A DNA stretch of 64,000 nt, taken from contig CM048839.1 of the NCBI GenBank assembly GCA_026545765.1, positions 91,664,914 through 91,728,913 of the forward strand, given 5' to 3'. The DNA comes from Plantago major. Its lineage: Eukaryota; Streptophyta; Magnoliopsida; Lamiales; Plantaginaceae. Made by a program: the position numbers and the translations under genes. The notes beneath the pieces were generated by a model that was given only the letters and a program-made list of their open reading frames with translations, searched no databases and was not told the DNA's origin. Positions 45,170-57,247 of the stretch are shown here, in pieces; the stretch's first letter is position 1; each line of letters opens with the position of its first letter.

Positions 45170-45317
45170 TTTAGTGTTGTAAATCTAGTATAATTCTTAT
45201 AGACTTGGTATTGTATATCTAATGTAGTAGTATTGTGTCCTATTATTTAGGTAAAGAGAGTCTGTATATATAGTCATGGTATTATTGAATATACATCAAG
45301 GAATTATAATTATTACA
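45157..45317 (+). repeat. 3' LTR of the Ale-type copia element
   Basis: The 161-bp LTR begins TGTTAGACTATG after a G-rich tract and ends TTATTACA. It is followed by the GATTC target duplication. It differs from the 5' copy by roughly eight positions by eye, indicating a moderately old insertion. Confidence 0.93.
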
Positions 45318-45322
45318 GATTC

Positions 45323-45831
45323 TCACACTTATATATACTTTGATCATCAAAATAAATTCTCTATTCTCTTCTTCTCTTTTCTCTCAACACCGTTTCGGAT
45401 GGAAACCGAAAAAAGAAAGGAAAAAAAAGGCTCATGCGTATCCTCTGTTAAGGTAAGGACGGTAATTAATTAGTGATTTGATCTGTATGTGTGCGACCGA
45501 ACGATTTCAGTGACTCAGTGCATGAAACCATATGTTGTATGTTGTCCGTTTGCCCATGAGTTTTGTTCCTTTATTTTTCTTTATGAAGGAAAACCTTTGT
45601 GACTCAAACTGAAATCGTAGCTTTGTTTTTTTTTCTTTTTCTTTTTTTTTTTAAATCAAGGAACATCATCATTTCATGCTAATTATTTTATTTCACATGA
45701 TCAAGTTGATTCGTATGTATCTTTACTTCGTATACCTATTTGCTTCGTATGTTTTTTGTTCGCGGTATGTCAGCATTCTTTTTCTTTTATAAGTCTGATT
45801 TGACTAATAATCATGTATATTTTATATAGCT
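45323..45831. other. Intergenic DNA with T-rich tracts
   Basis: No gene is recognisable. A CT-rich exon-like stretch ending at a possible GT donor (about 45360-45450) precedes long T tracts. It may be a leftover of a gene displaced by the copia insertion, but there is no homology to support this. Confidence 0.3.
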
Positions 45832-46561
45832 ATGACGAATTCAAGCAATTTCGAATTTATGGCACTTGACACTAGCAAAAAAAATTATTTATCATGGATT
45901 CTCGACGCAAAATTCCACCTAGATGACGAGGACCGATGAGAGAGACAATAAAAGTTGGCAATACGTCAAGTAGCCAAGATAATCTTCGTCATCATCGTGA
46001 CGAAGTTTGTAAACTGAATACCTTACTGTTAAAGATCCTGCAGGACTTTGGACAAATCTGAAAGAAAGGTATGAATACCAAAAGACGGTAATACTTCCTA
46101 GAGCCCAATATGAATGGCTTCTCTTGCGGTTGCAAGATTACAAATATGTCAATGATTATAATTCGGCGATGTTCTGAATAACTTCTAAATTGAAGTTATG
46201 TAGTGAGACGGTCAATGAGGATAACATGCAAGAAAAGACATACAAAGTTATGTAGTGAGACGGTCAATGAGGATAACATGCAAGAAAAGACATACACCAC
46301 TTTTCATGCCTCTAATATGTTGTTGCAACATCAATGTTGTGAAAATGGTTTTAAGAAGGATACTCATAGTTGATCTCGTGTCTTTAGTAGCTGAGCAAAA
46401 TAATGAGCTCTTGATGAAAAACCATGAAACACGCCCAAGTGGTACTGATCCATAGGGTTAAGCGAATGTGACATCTTTTAACATTGGAAGGAAATTCCAA
46501 TCATGGTAATCATGGACGTGGAGGAAATCATACTAATAATAGCTCTGGTCGTGGTTATGGA
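45832..46561 (+). pseudogene. Copia gag fragment, left arm of a palindrome
   Basis: The arm starts ATGACGAATTCAAGC and encodes degenerate UBN2-type gag (FMALDTSKKNYLSWILDAKF, later LLLRLQDYKYVNDYN and LVAEQNNELLMKNHETRPSG) with many stops and shifts. It contains a tandem duplication of about 51 bp (46193-46296). It is the inverted counterpart of 46636-47323. No LTRs, integrase or reverse transcriptase accompany it. Confidence 0.8.
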
Positions 46562-46635
46562 CTGGATGTGGAGACACGGCCATTCATAGCCCTACGATGC
46601 TACTCATTTGGACGTGGCGGATTTCCTCCACGTCC

Positions 46636-47323
46636 ATAACCATGACCAGAGCTATTATTAGGACGATTTTCTCCACGTGTCCATGATTGGAATTTCTTCC
46701 AATGTTAAAAAGATGTCACATTCGCTTCACAGAATGGATTAGTACCACTTGGGCGTGTTTCATGGTTTTTCATCAACGACTCATTATTTTGCTCAGCTAC
46801 TAGAAGGCATGAGATCAACTTTGAGTATTTATTAAAGACCTTTTTACGATATTGATGTTGCAACATTATATTAGAGGCATGAAAAGTGGTGTATATCTTT
46901 TCTAGTATGTCATTCTCAGTGACTGTCTCACCACATAACTTCAATTTAGAAGTGATTCGGAACATCGCCCAATTATAATCATTGACAGATTTGAACTCTT
47001 GTAGTCGCAAGTGAAGCCATTCATATCGGGCTCTAGGAAGTATCATCGTCTTTTGGTGATCATACCTTTCTTTCAGATTTTTCTAAAGTCCCGGCGGATC
47101 TTTGACATTAAGGTATTCAGTTTTCAAACTTTCATCAAGATGATGGCGAAGAAAAATCATCGCTTTAGCCTTATCTTGACTAGTTGGCATATTACCAACT
47201 TTTATCGTCTCTCCTAAGCCCTTGACATCTAGGTGGATTTATGCGTCGAGAATTCATGATAAATAATTTTTCCCAATGTGTTAAGTGCCACAAATTGAGA
47301 GTACTTAATTAAATTCATCATAG
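46636..47323 (-). pseudogene. Copia gag fragment, right arm of a palindrome
   Basis: On the minus strand this copy is better preserved. An open frame at 46705-47046 reads RARYEWLHLRLQEFKSVNDY, then FRITSKLKLCGETVTENDIL and SCLLVAEQNNESLMKNHET, a UBN2/copia gag segment. The start of gag (WLSWILDA-like sequence) lies near 47240-47320 in broken frames. It lies tail-to-tail with the left arm across a spacer of about 75 bp. Confidence 0.8.
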
Positions 47324-47689
47324 AACTTGTATAATAAAGTATAATAGGAGTACAAAAATTAAGCACACATTTGCAGGCTCACATTGATGTTGTATAAAGA
47401 AATATTATTTAAATAGTTGATATTTTCTTGAAGTAACTAGGCTTGGGCAAGCTAGTTTAAATTGTCAATATTTTCTTTAGAGTAAGTATTATAAAAGACA
47501 TGATTTTCCTATTATATTGAAAAATCCGGTTCTATAGCTTTTAAAACCGCGGATCTGGTTAGCCCCAACTAGCATAAATTGAATTAATATCACACTAAAA
47601 TCCAAAACACACATAAACAACCCATCCACAAATCTGAGATAAGAGAAGAAATCCTCAAATCTCATCAAAATCAATTGGATCAAGTGGAA

Positions 47690-48157
<468 letters not shown>

Positions 48158-48474
48158 TAATTTAGTTCGCTTGTTTGCAGATGAGATAGTTTTATTGTTA
48201 ATTTAGATGTTTATCATTTAGATTTATTTGGTTGTCAAGTAGTTTTTATGATGTTAAATCCGGATTACTTGAGTGATATCCGTGGGTATGCTATGCATCT
48301 CTCTATTTAATTATATGCATTTCTGACTAATTTTTTGTTACGATTATAATGTTGCTTGTGTCTCTGAGCTTCGGTCTAATGTTTTCATTTTGATTCTTTT
48401 ATATATAGTTTCACACACTCATTTACTTCATTTAAGACTTATTACTGTAGTTTTAAGAAACAACTGTTGTTTTT

Positions 48475-49644
48475 AGGCTGATGAAATATTTATGATTTAA
48501 TTTTTTTAGGGATGCTTTTTTATAGTTTTAAAATACAATGTTATAGTTTTAATAGGCACCGTTGTTGTAGATTTAAGCATCAATGTTATGCTTCTGCTTT
48601 ATTATAGTTTTAGAGCCACTGTTATAGTTTTAAATGCACTGGTTTGGTTTTAAGTTTCAATGTTATTGTTTTGAACTTGTTTTTGAATATTTTTGTATGT
48701 TATTATTTTTAGTGCAAATGTTATAGTTTTAAGACCTATTGTTGTAGTTTTAAGCAGCAACATTATACTTTTTAGCTTTTGATGAAATATTTTATGCTTT
48801 GATTATTTGCAAATGCTTTGTTATAGTTTTAAGATACATTGTTATAGTTTTACAAGGCACTGCTATGGTTTTAAGCATTAATGTTACTGTTTTTTTAGTT
48901 TGTGTTTCATATTCCTGCTCGCTTATTATTTTAGCGCATATGTTATAGTTTTAAAACCTATCATTGTAGTTTTAAGCAGCAACGTTAGTGTTTGTTTTTA
49001 GCTTCTGATGAAATATTTATGATTTGATTTTTTGCAGATATTTTATTATAGTTTTAAAAGACATTGCTATAGTTTTAAGACACACTGTTTTGGATTTAAG
49101 CATCAATGTTACTGTTTTTAGCTTGTGTTGCATGTTTCTGCTTTATTATAGTTTTAAGAGGCATTGTTATATTTTTAAGATGCACTCGTATGATTTTAAC
49201 CTTCAATGTTACTATTTTTAGCTTTTGTTAAATATTTCTGATTGTTATTATTTTTAGCGCATATGTTATAGTTTTAAGACCTATTGTTGTAGTTTTAAGC
49301 ATCAACATTAGACTTTTTGGATTGTGATAAAATATTTATGATTTGTTGTTTGCAAATGCTTTGTTGTAGTTTTAATTAGACATTGTTATAGTTTTATAAG
49401 GCACTGCTATGGTTTCAAGCATCAATGTTTATTGTTTTCATGTGTTGCATGTTCCTGCTTTGTTATAGTTCTAATAGGTATTGTTATAGTTTTAAAAGGC
49501 AATTATATGGTTTTAAGCATCAATTTTACTATATATTTTTGGTTGTTTTGCATGTTCCTTTTTTGTTTTAAGCACCCAATATTGTGATTGTTTTAATGAG
49601 AGTTGTTATGGTTTTAAACCAGTTAGTGAATGTTTTAAGCAGGT
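48475..49644. repeat. Nested AT-rich repeat built on GTTATAGTTTTAAG
   Basis: The word (G)TTATAGTTTTAA or close variants recurs more than twenty times at about 20-25 bp spacing, alternating with GGCACTG and AAGCATCAATGTTA words. A higher-order block opening with GATGAAATATTTATGATTTG recurs near 48481, 48782, 49009 and 49328, so there are two levels of periodicity. The array lies between the RPL13a-like fragment and the downstream exon-like block, where an intron would be. Confidence 0.85.
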
Positions 49645-49758
49645 GATGACGATGACATCGAGTTTGATGATAGGTCCCTCAAAGGTGTCATTGAAGTATT
49701 GAAGCAACAAGCACAAGCAACAAAAAGGCAGGAAGCCGAAGTTCACAAACAAGTTTAA
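49645..49758 (+). other. Exon-like acidic open block
   Basis: After a TTTTAAGCAG acceptor-like site, one frame reads DDDDIEFDDRSLKGVIEVLK, then QQAQATKRQEAEVHKQV and a TAA. Its codon use and composition look coding, unlike both flanks. I do not recognise the family. It would need one carried base from an upstream exon, whereas the RPL13a-like fragment supplies two, so the two do not join in frame with the visible donor. Confidence 0.4.
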
Positions 49759-49974
49759 TCGGATAAAATCCTATTTTAACAACTTAGTTTGCATTTGTAT
49801 AAAAATAACACAGAATGAACGTTTATTGTAATTTTTTTCTATGAGAATAGATGTTTTAAAACTTTGAATGACTGAATGTTTCATAATTGTAATGACAGGT
49901 GTCTCAAGTACTTTATTTTAAGCTTGTTGTTTATTGATGTTTTAATAGCATCCCTGAAGCTTTTAGACATGATT

Positions 49975-50250
49975 AATGGTAGTTTAATGATATTAGATTG
50001 TTACTTAAAACTATAACAACCATTTTAAAAATTATCAAGCATCTCCTTAAAACCATCACACCTCTCTTAAAAATTAACACAAAGATGATAAAATTATAAT
50101 TGAAACATACAATACTGACCCATTAAAACTATCACATCATCTATTAAAACATTAATAAAATACATTAAAACTATAACTAAAACTTTCAATGCTAACAACT
50201 TAAAACTATAACATAATCTATTAAAAGCATAACGTAAAAACAATGTGTTT
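49975..50250. repeat. Inverted cluster of the GTTATAGTTTTAAG motif
   Basis: Here the same words occur in reverse complement (TTAAAACTATAAC, TTAAAACCATCAC) at about 25-30 bp spacing. With 48475-49644 they form a divergent pair of arrays flanking the exon-like block. Confidence 0.75.
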
Positions 50251-51335
50251 TTTAAAAACTTCAATGTCAGACCGCTCAAAACCGCAAAAAAAATCACAAA
50301 AAATCTTGACTTTCCTATGTTTTAGGAAAATCTTACTTTTTTCAAGACTTTGGCTTTTCTTTAAGAAGACATCAATATCGAAGTTCACTATGAATCCTTA
50401 CGCACTTATTATGAGATTTATTCATTTACGTCAAATTGGGAACACTTGCATGATTTAATTGTGGGTCAATCATTACAACTTATTATGTTTATTAAACTAT
50501 AATAATACTGCATGTGTTTTAGCATTGAAGTTTTATTTTCGTAAGCGTTTTAGAATATATTGAAAATAATCAACGGAAAATACTTTCAGAATTCTCGTCA
50601 TTGTGTTTTTCTTTTTCCATTTATTTTCAACAATGTTTATACGCACCTAGGGTCTTTCGTAAAATCTGGTCAAAATGAATGTTATTATAATTTTCAACAA
50701 AAACAAAGCAAATAACGATCGAAGCTACCGTATTTGAAAATGAAGATACATAGCCTTTGAAGCTTGAATTAAGATGTTTTATTTGTGTAAAATAATGTTA
50801 TAGGATATGAATAATAACTGTTTAAAAAATGTATTACAATAAGAGTAATAGCACAGGAAGAGACAATATGGAGCAGCATTCTTTGTTTGACCGTTAATAA
50901 GAACATCCTCAAACACAAAATAACTAGACATGAACTGTGAAGAATAGCACAAAACAGGTACTGTTCCAGTAGCTACTAGTACCATTCAGGTCAAATGATC
51001 ATCACAGATGAACATTTTCGGCCAATGAATCATAAAATCGACTGCCAGGAAAATGCGCTGGAAACTTCTGCCCATCAACAGCATGAAAATAGGCAGCATA
51101 TACGCAATCATGCTGTAAAATTTGACTCAATTGTTCCAAAAGAATTTTCATGCAGCAAAATAATCCTTGCAAAAGTAATTTTAGAGAATATAGAGTTACT
51201 CCAATTGCTATCCTAATCTGATCCAATGCACTTGAAAAATTGTAGGTAGTTGTCGAATTACCCTCAACTTAAAGGGCGTACTCGAAGAGTCCAATACAAC
51301 ACAAGATAAAACATTCCGGTCTCCTTCAGTTGGAC
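50251..51335. other. Intergenic; right part probably DTC 3' UTR
   Basis: No gene was found. The 150-300 bases next to 51336 are likely the 3' UTR of the minus-strand DTC gene. The small open frames on both strands at 50995-51226 have no family resemblance. Confidence 0.4.
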
Positions 51336-54251
51336 TTATAATCCAATAGTTTTCTCGAATTTTGTGATTTGGTTCAGGAATATCCAGGTCATCTGCAACA
51401 AGCATAATCCAATACGTAGTTTAGACAAAACTAGATAACAGCATCAAATCCGGTGTTATATACTAAATTGTTGAAAACCCGTGTTCTTTTTATTGCACAG
51501 GTATACCCGTGATTCCAAATTTATGAAGCTTTGCTTAAAGAAGTTTTTTTTTTATAGCCAGAGAACTCTGCCCCACAAACAATACAACGGATCTTAAGCA
51601 AGTTACGTATAACGGCGGGGGTGTTTCACAAAATTGATGAGCCTCGTCAGAGATTGTCAATAGAAAATACATTTAAAAAAACGAAGAGGGGGAGAGAAAG
51701 CGTACCATGACATGAGGTGCAATCCTAACACAGTATACTGGGAATCCAGTGTAAAATTTGAAGGGTCCTCCTGCCTTCAATGTCTTCAAGGCACAATCTA
51801 GGGAACCAGTGTAAGGATATTTCCCTTGAGCATCTGGCTGCATCTTCTGGATTTGGGTTTTAACATAATCAAATGGCAAACTGCAGGCTGCAGCAAAGAA
51901 TCCCGAAACAGAACTTGCACCTGAAAAAATACAGCAAGACCTCAAAATTTACCAAACATTGGCACAACTGAAAGGATATTCAACCATATAATAACCGGTC
52001 AAAAAGAGATGATAATAAACTAGCTTCCTTTTACTTGCTTCTCTAATTAATTTCCGGTTTCTTTTTTTAAATTCATATTTGTGTAAGACGTAGACAGAAT
52101 GTAGACATGAAATAAAACCAGGGGAAGTTAAAAGTAGCCAAGTATCTTACCTAACACTGTAGCACCCTCACCAAAACCAAGATTGCCCTTGAAGAACTCA
52201 ACACTTTGATCATAAGAAGCCAACATTCCCATGTTAAGAGCCATAGCCCTCACCACAGTAGGGCCTGCACCCTTCCAGAGTGATAAAACTCCTTCATCAG
52301 CAGTGATACGGTAAAGCGCATGGAATGCATTGGTATAGTTACGTCTCTGTGCAAGAGGTAATGTAGCGTCAGCCTGCATGCGAATGAGAGCCAGATCTGC
52401 AGGACTACCAACACTTGCTCCAATTGCTCCAGCAGTCAATCCACACAGAGCCTTCTGGTACAGCGGTAAGGGCTTCCCTTCATTTGCTTCAACAGCTTTA
52501 GCAGTCAAAATCCTATTTACAGAGAGGCTCGTGTTAGGGGAGAACATGTCAAGTTGACACCATTTGCTTTGTTCAAGTATAGGTTAATGTTTTGGCACTT
52601 GGGGAAGCTGTTTGCTATTTTTAAAAACTAAATAAAATCTTCATTTTGATGCTTCAAAGAGCTTTTAACTGATGTTACTCTATCTAATGGTGAATATGCC
52701 TAGCCATTGGAATTGGGTGGAAATGTCATATCACGGAGCATATTTAAAAGTACATAAAGTGTCAACTTCTCGAACAGTCTAGTCATAGACTTTTTTGAAG
52801 AAAGCCGCATGTGCCAATATGCATACGGACTACCAGAAAAATAGTTGCCCGAGATGAGAGATATCAAAAATATATTCAGTGTATATATTCCTCAAACACT
52901 AGAAATCGTATTCAAAATAACAACATGAATGACCCACAATCCACCTGACAGAATTGAAAGTACAACAGATGTACATGACCAACTAGATTAAGTAATCCTC
53001 AAGTTTAAAATCATGTCTCCCAACTATTGGGTTTCATAAGCATAGAATATAAAAAGAGAACTTACTTGAATGATCCAAGCCTTGCAGTTGTATATGTGGC
53101 TTGTCTAAGAAGCCCAGCAGATAAACCCTGTAGAAATGATAGGCACAGTTATTGAACGAGGAAACAGCACATTGAACCTATGAGAGTGAGAACTCATGTA
53201 CTAACATAAGTGAATCGAAACATAAGTGTATATAGCACAACTGGAATAAGACGAGATATGAAAATAAATGCATTTTCCACATTACCCAGGACAAACAATC
53301 ACATTATCTTGTGAAACCCTGGAAATATGAGATTAAACTCCTGTTACTATAAAATTCACTACTCAACTAGTCTGACATAAGATTTACAATGAAATTTGAT
53401 CTTCACCGGTGTTATATCACAAGGACTTCAATTTCAAAGTCATTAGCAAATTATTTCCTGATAATTCGAGCCATGCCACCAGATTTCCGAGACGAGTCAG
53501 AAAACGCCATAAAATAAAATGCATCATCGATCAACAGTCTAGTCGTCTACCAAATATAAATTCCAAAACATACAGTCCCTTCAGTAACAAATTCTTATAA
53601 CATCAATAAACAACAGCACATTAGGGGAAAAAAACAAATGGGGAACGCAAATTTTTCGATTTAAGAAAACGTAACAAACCTTGTAAAATGCACCAACACC
53701 GTGGTTTTTAAGCATGTTTTTTGTGACCTCTCCAGCTGATCCCTGACCTAGCTGTATCCTGACCTGCAATCAAGAAAGAAAACACCACAGATCAATATCA
53801 ATGCCCTTCATCTCACAGAGGAATTACATAAGAACACAATGGTGTTTGATTAGATCCGATAGAGGATCACACATTTCTTCTCTAGCAAATCCATTTGAAA
53901 GGAACAGTTCCTCCAGTACAAATAGACTCACATAAAAAAATCCAAAAGAACAAGAAATAGTAGATCTTAACTAGAGCAGGATATTTCAATTTCCAACAAC
54001 GAAGTAATACGCTATCTCCCAGAAAGATAGAATTTTGGAGTAAAATCCAGGAACCCATTGCATCTAATAAGATCTGAAAACATGAATTTCCCATAATCTT
54101 AGTGATGCATAGTGAAAGGTAAAGGTAAAAGTACCTTAATCATGTCGATGGGCTGGATAACACAGGTAGCAAGCATACCAGAAGCACCACCATTAACGAA
54201 TGGCTTGACAGTGGGCCAGACACCAGCTGATTTTGCCTTCTCTTCTCCCAT
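51336..54251 (-). CDS. DTC: Mitochondrial dicarboxylate/tricarboxylate carrier (DTC)
   Basis: Six coding exons join in frame on the minus strand: 54135-54251, 53680-53763, 53066-53127, 52151-52512, 51706-51920 and 51336-51392. They give 897 nt, 298 aa, the exact length of plant DTC. It is a mitochondrial carrier family protein with three repeats. The signature Px[DE]xx[KR] motifs are PIDMIK (34-39), PADLALIR (125-132) and PFDYVK (224-229). Long identical stretches to the plant oxoglutarate/malate-type carrier include NGGASGMLATCVIQPID and QRRNYTNAFHALYRI; the C-terminus is TWIFLNQITKFEKTIGL. Known role: exchange of 2-oxoglutarate, malate, citrate and related acids across the inner mitochondrial membrane. 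All introns are GT-AG. A GA-rich stretch lies in the leader at 54296-54315. Confidence 0.96.
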
Positions 54252-54566
54252 TTCTCTATGTTTTTCCTTCGTCTTCTTTCTCCTTTACTGACTGAAATGG
54301 GTAGAGAGAGAGAGTTTGGTGGTGAACAATACGAGGAGGTGGGTTTCTACTTCCTACTTGCACTTTCTTGTGTTCTTAAATGGTGCAGCTAGCTAGCTCA
54401 ATAGACAGACAATAAACTATTATTTCTTCTTTTTTTTGGGAGTCGCTTTTATGTGTTTCTTGTTGGCCAATGAATGTAGATCCCTCATGCATTCCAGATT
54501 CTAATTTTCTCAAAATCCCTTCTCAAAAAAAAAAAAGAAATAACTAAAAATACAAAATTATTATTA
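54252..54566. other. DTC leader and promoter region; (ATT)n tract at its end
   Basis: The leader has a GA microsatellite (GTAGAGAGAGAGAG, about 54301-54314). A short ATT repeat (about 54558-54575) is the apparent target of the adjacent Pack-MULE insertion. Confidence 0.5.
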
Positions 54567-54575
54567 TTATTATTA

Positions 54576-56060
54576 GGGAAAATTACATACAACACCCCTG
54601 CTAGACGCCTGATGACTACCATCTAGTTCAACAATTACATCTAAGTCCATTAATCCGTTTTTGTGTTGACCAGCTTAAGTCACCTATGAGCTTATTCACA
54701 AACCAAACAGATCCTTACTAATTCTTTCTAAATACTAAGTACTACCATTTTAATTTTTAAAAAAAGGATTTTGAACAACTTGGCTAGCAATTCAGCATCA
54801 TTAATGTCCCCTTCGACAATGTACACCCCTCGATGCTGCAACAGTGTCTTCCGGGCCTTCTTGAGCCTGGTCTCGTAGTAACAATTGAAATTATCGAGCC
54901 CGACGACACCGTCTCCTCGACTTTTCAGAGCAGAGGCGACATGGGTTCCTACGAAACCAGCTGCACCAGTTACAAGAACGGTTAGACCTGAATTGGAGCG
55001 GGGTCGGGTTGAATTGCGGACATTGGCTTCGAATTTGGGCCCGTAGTGAGAAATGGGGGAATTGGAATTGGAAGGGTTTTGGAAGTAGTGGCGTTTGGTG
55101 GACGGAGGAGAGTAGAAGAAGAAGATGAAAAGGAAGGAAATGAAGAAGAAAGACCAGAGAGTGAATCTTGGGCTGAGGTTTCGATGGAGTGTGTGGGTGG
55201 AGGGTGTGGACTTGCCGGTGGGTGTGGCGGGGGAAGGGAGGATGGGGTCTAGATGGGAGAGCATGGCTTTGGTCTGTGTCATCTTCTTCTTCCTTCTTCT
55301 TCTGTTTTAATGGTGGGATGTTGCAGAAATTGGAGTGAAGTGAAGAACAATAACGGTTTTTTTGTACAATTCGTGTGTTAAGTTAATATTATTTACTCCC
55401 TCCGTTTCTGTAAGAGTGTAACAATTTTTCATTTTAGGCGTTTACATTTCCTTTTATGAAAATTTCTTCCATAATTCAGTTCATTTTTAACCACATTTTT
55501 GGAGGTCCACGTGTACTTTTCCACTCAATTAATATCTCAAACTCATTCTTAATTGTTCTTGATATCGAATATATGATGGTGAAGACTAGGATTTGATATT
55601 GGTTGAGTTTGGTTGTAATTATATTCGAATTGGAAAAACTAGTGATTGAATTGAATGTTTTAGGAACTTAAAACCCTTGCATTGGAGAATTAGGGTTGTA
55701 TCAGGGACTTAGATTGCAAAATAGATTTTGATGGGCACTTCCATTTTCTGTCAATTTGGCCCATGCATATTTTCATATTTTACCACTAAGTCCTCACGTG
55801 CTTACTAATTCAATTACATTGAAGTCCTCACGTGCTTCTCACGTGATCAGTCATTAGGTAAGGCTGTTTGGTGATTTTGAAAAGCTGAAATTGGAACAGG
55901 GGCAAATATGGTTTTTCCTGGCTTAAGTTCGCGAAAAGTCAAATTCGTGGACCTAGATGTAATTGTTTTGTATCGAGTAGGATTTGCATGTAATTGTTGA
56001 ACTAAGTGGTAGTCATCAGCAAGATAAAAATCTAACAGGGGGCCTATATGTAATTGCCCC
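54576..56060. mobile_element. Pack-MULE-type element carrying a GAE gene fragment
   Basis: The left end GGGAAAATTACATACAACAC and the inverted right end GGGGCAATTACATATAGGCC start a terminal inverted repeat. It continues with a shared TGATGACTACCA and AGTTCAACAATTACAT and, less well, to about 150 bp (CCAAACAG...CCTTAC). The 9-bp sequence TTATTATTA flanks both ends (54567-54575 and 56061-56069), the duplication length of Mutator-like elements. No transposase is inside. Instead it holds the 5' part of a UDP-glucuronate 4-epimerase gene. The left flank is an ATT repeat, so the duplication alone is weak; the long inverted repeat carries the argument. Confidence 0.75.
54767..55282 (-). pseudogene. 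UDP-glucuronate 4-epimerase (GAE) 5' fragment
   Basis: From the ATG at 55282 the frame reads MTQTKAMLSHLDPILPSPAT. A type II membrane anchor (FTLWSFFFISFLFIFFFY, residues 40-57) follows, then a Ser/Asn-rich stem. The start of the short-chain dehydrogenase Rossmann fold comes next, with VLVTGAAGFVGTHVASALK (G-x-x-G-x-x-G) near residue 102. VGLDNFNCYYETRLKKAR and GDINDAELLAKLF follow. Plant GAEs of the Golgi, which make UDP-galacturonate for pectin, are about 430-450 aa. Here homology stops after about 170 residues at LAKLF and the frame runs out in 14 unrelated residues. The catalytic YxxxK region is missing. It is a captured, non-functional fragment. Confidence 0.85.
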
Positions 56061-56088
56061 TTATTATTATAAACCATCGATATTATTA

Positions 56089-57047
56089 GACCATCTCAAG
56101 CAGGGTGTGATGGCTCAAACCCAAACCATCATGGCATCATCCCATGTGGTCATCACACCCTTGCGAATGATCACGCGCACGGGTGTGATGACCCTTTACA
56201 TTTTTATTTTTTTTTAATTATTCTTTTTTCTTTTCTTTTATTGCAAGGTGTACTTTGGTTGTTTCTTTCTTATTATCTTTTGTTTCTTAAGACCTCTGGT
56301 ACATTAATAACTTCATGACGAGTTACTTTCTCTTGAATTAATAAGATAAACTAGTAAAATATTGGTTTGTGAATGGTAAGTGAATTATAAAGTAAGAAAT
56401 AGAATGATAAAGTGATGATAAAGTAGGAAATATGAATAAATAATTAGATAGGGGAATGAAAACTTTCTAAAAATGGGTTAGTAAGTTTCAAATTGAACCC
56501 CATAAAAGAAAAGTTAAAAAGTTTTTAATTGAACGGAGAGTATCTTTTATTTTCATTTTCTTCTTTTCCTTTATAATTTAGTGTGTTACTTTTCTTCTTT
56601 TCTTTCCTTTGTTTCTTCCTTTCTTTTATTTGTTTTCATATTATTTGTAATAAAATTTAATGTAATGTAATGTAAAAACACGATTTTTAAAATAATGGGT
56701 AAAAAAAGATTAGTGTGAGGAGGAGGAGTAGTAGTATTTATGTAGTGTTTTAATTTAATGTAGTGTGATTTTTCTCTCAAGTATTGTAATTTCTATTCTC
56801 AAATATTTTATTTTTTTACTTTCAAGTATTGTAACTTTTAAATTTTTATTTCATGTTGTTTTAATTAAATCACGTCATTTAAAATAATATGATATATGAA
56901 GTTTTAAAATAAATGAGAAATAGAAAATGAAAGTTTGGTACGATAGAATTTGATTATTGGAGCTTGGAGATGAAGAGTTTGGTTGGGTTTGATGTTAGTG
57001 GATTGTTGACATGGCAGATAAATATGGTGTGATTGTTGGAGATTGTC
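56089..57047. mobile_element. PIF/Harbinger-like non-autonomous element
   Basis: The left end GACCATCTCAAGCAGGGTGT is matched in inverted form at the right by GACAATCTCCAACAATCACA. TTA lies outside both ends (56086-56088 and 57048-57050). The 959-bp interior is AT-rich with no transposase. The left boundary begins 20 bp beyond the Pack-MULE duplication. The terminal match is about 70 percent over 25 bp by eye. Confidence 0.5.
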
Positions 57048-57071
57048 TTAGAAAATTGATGTTTATGACTT

Positions 57072-57247
57072 TTTTTTTTATATACAATATAACAACTACA
57101 ATTACAATAGTTAGCCTTGGACAAATTTTTTCATTATCACCACTAATTCTCTATAGAGAGAGATTAATCACCCATTTCGGGGATCGAACCCCTGACCTCT
57201 TAGGTACGGAGTGTCTCAGCTTGCCACTCGGCTACAAACGCTTTGAC
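57072..57247 (-). mobile_element. tRNA-derived SINE (minus strand) with 13-bp TSD
   Basis: On the minus strand the A box TAGCCGAGTGGC (57223-57234) and B box GGTTCGATCCC (57181-57191) have tRNA Ser/Leu-like form. The body ends in an A-rich tail seen as a T run near 57069-57079. ATGTTTATGACTT is repeated at both sides (57059-57071 and 57248-57260). It is not a functional tRNA because no acceptor stem closes. It is a different family from the SINE at 22240. Confidence 0.85.

Larger units (their letters stand above)
36078..45317 (+). mobile_element. Ty1/copia (Ale-type) retrotransposon, decayed and split by a CACTA insertion
   Basis: The 5' LTR starts TGTTAGACTATG at 36078 and is interrupted after 36237; its last two bases (CA) lie at 40994-40995 after the inserted CACTA element. 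The 3' LTR is 45157-45317. The flanking duplication is GATTC (36073-36077 and 45318-45322). The primer site TGGTATCAC starts at 40996, and a short G-rich polypurine tract precedes the 3' LTR. Removing the CACTA leaves an element of about 4.5 kb with LTRs of about 161 bp. Gag, protease, integrase, reverse transcriptase and RNase H appear in copia order, but in many frames. The RT wording ([26 protein letters not shown]) and short LTRs fit the Ale/Retrofit lineage. Confidence 0.93.

Noticed and set aside
55395..55560. ACTCCCTCCGTTTCTG resembling a Stowaway MITE end
   Set aside because: No matching inverted right end or TA duplication was found; at most a MITE fragment inside the Pack-MULE.
57175..57247. 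Possible second tRNA gene
   Set aside because: A and B boxes are good but no acceptor stem closes, and it has a SINE body, A-rich tail and target duplication.
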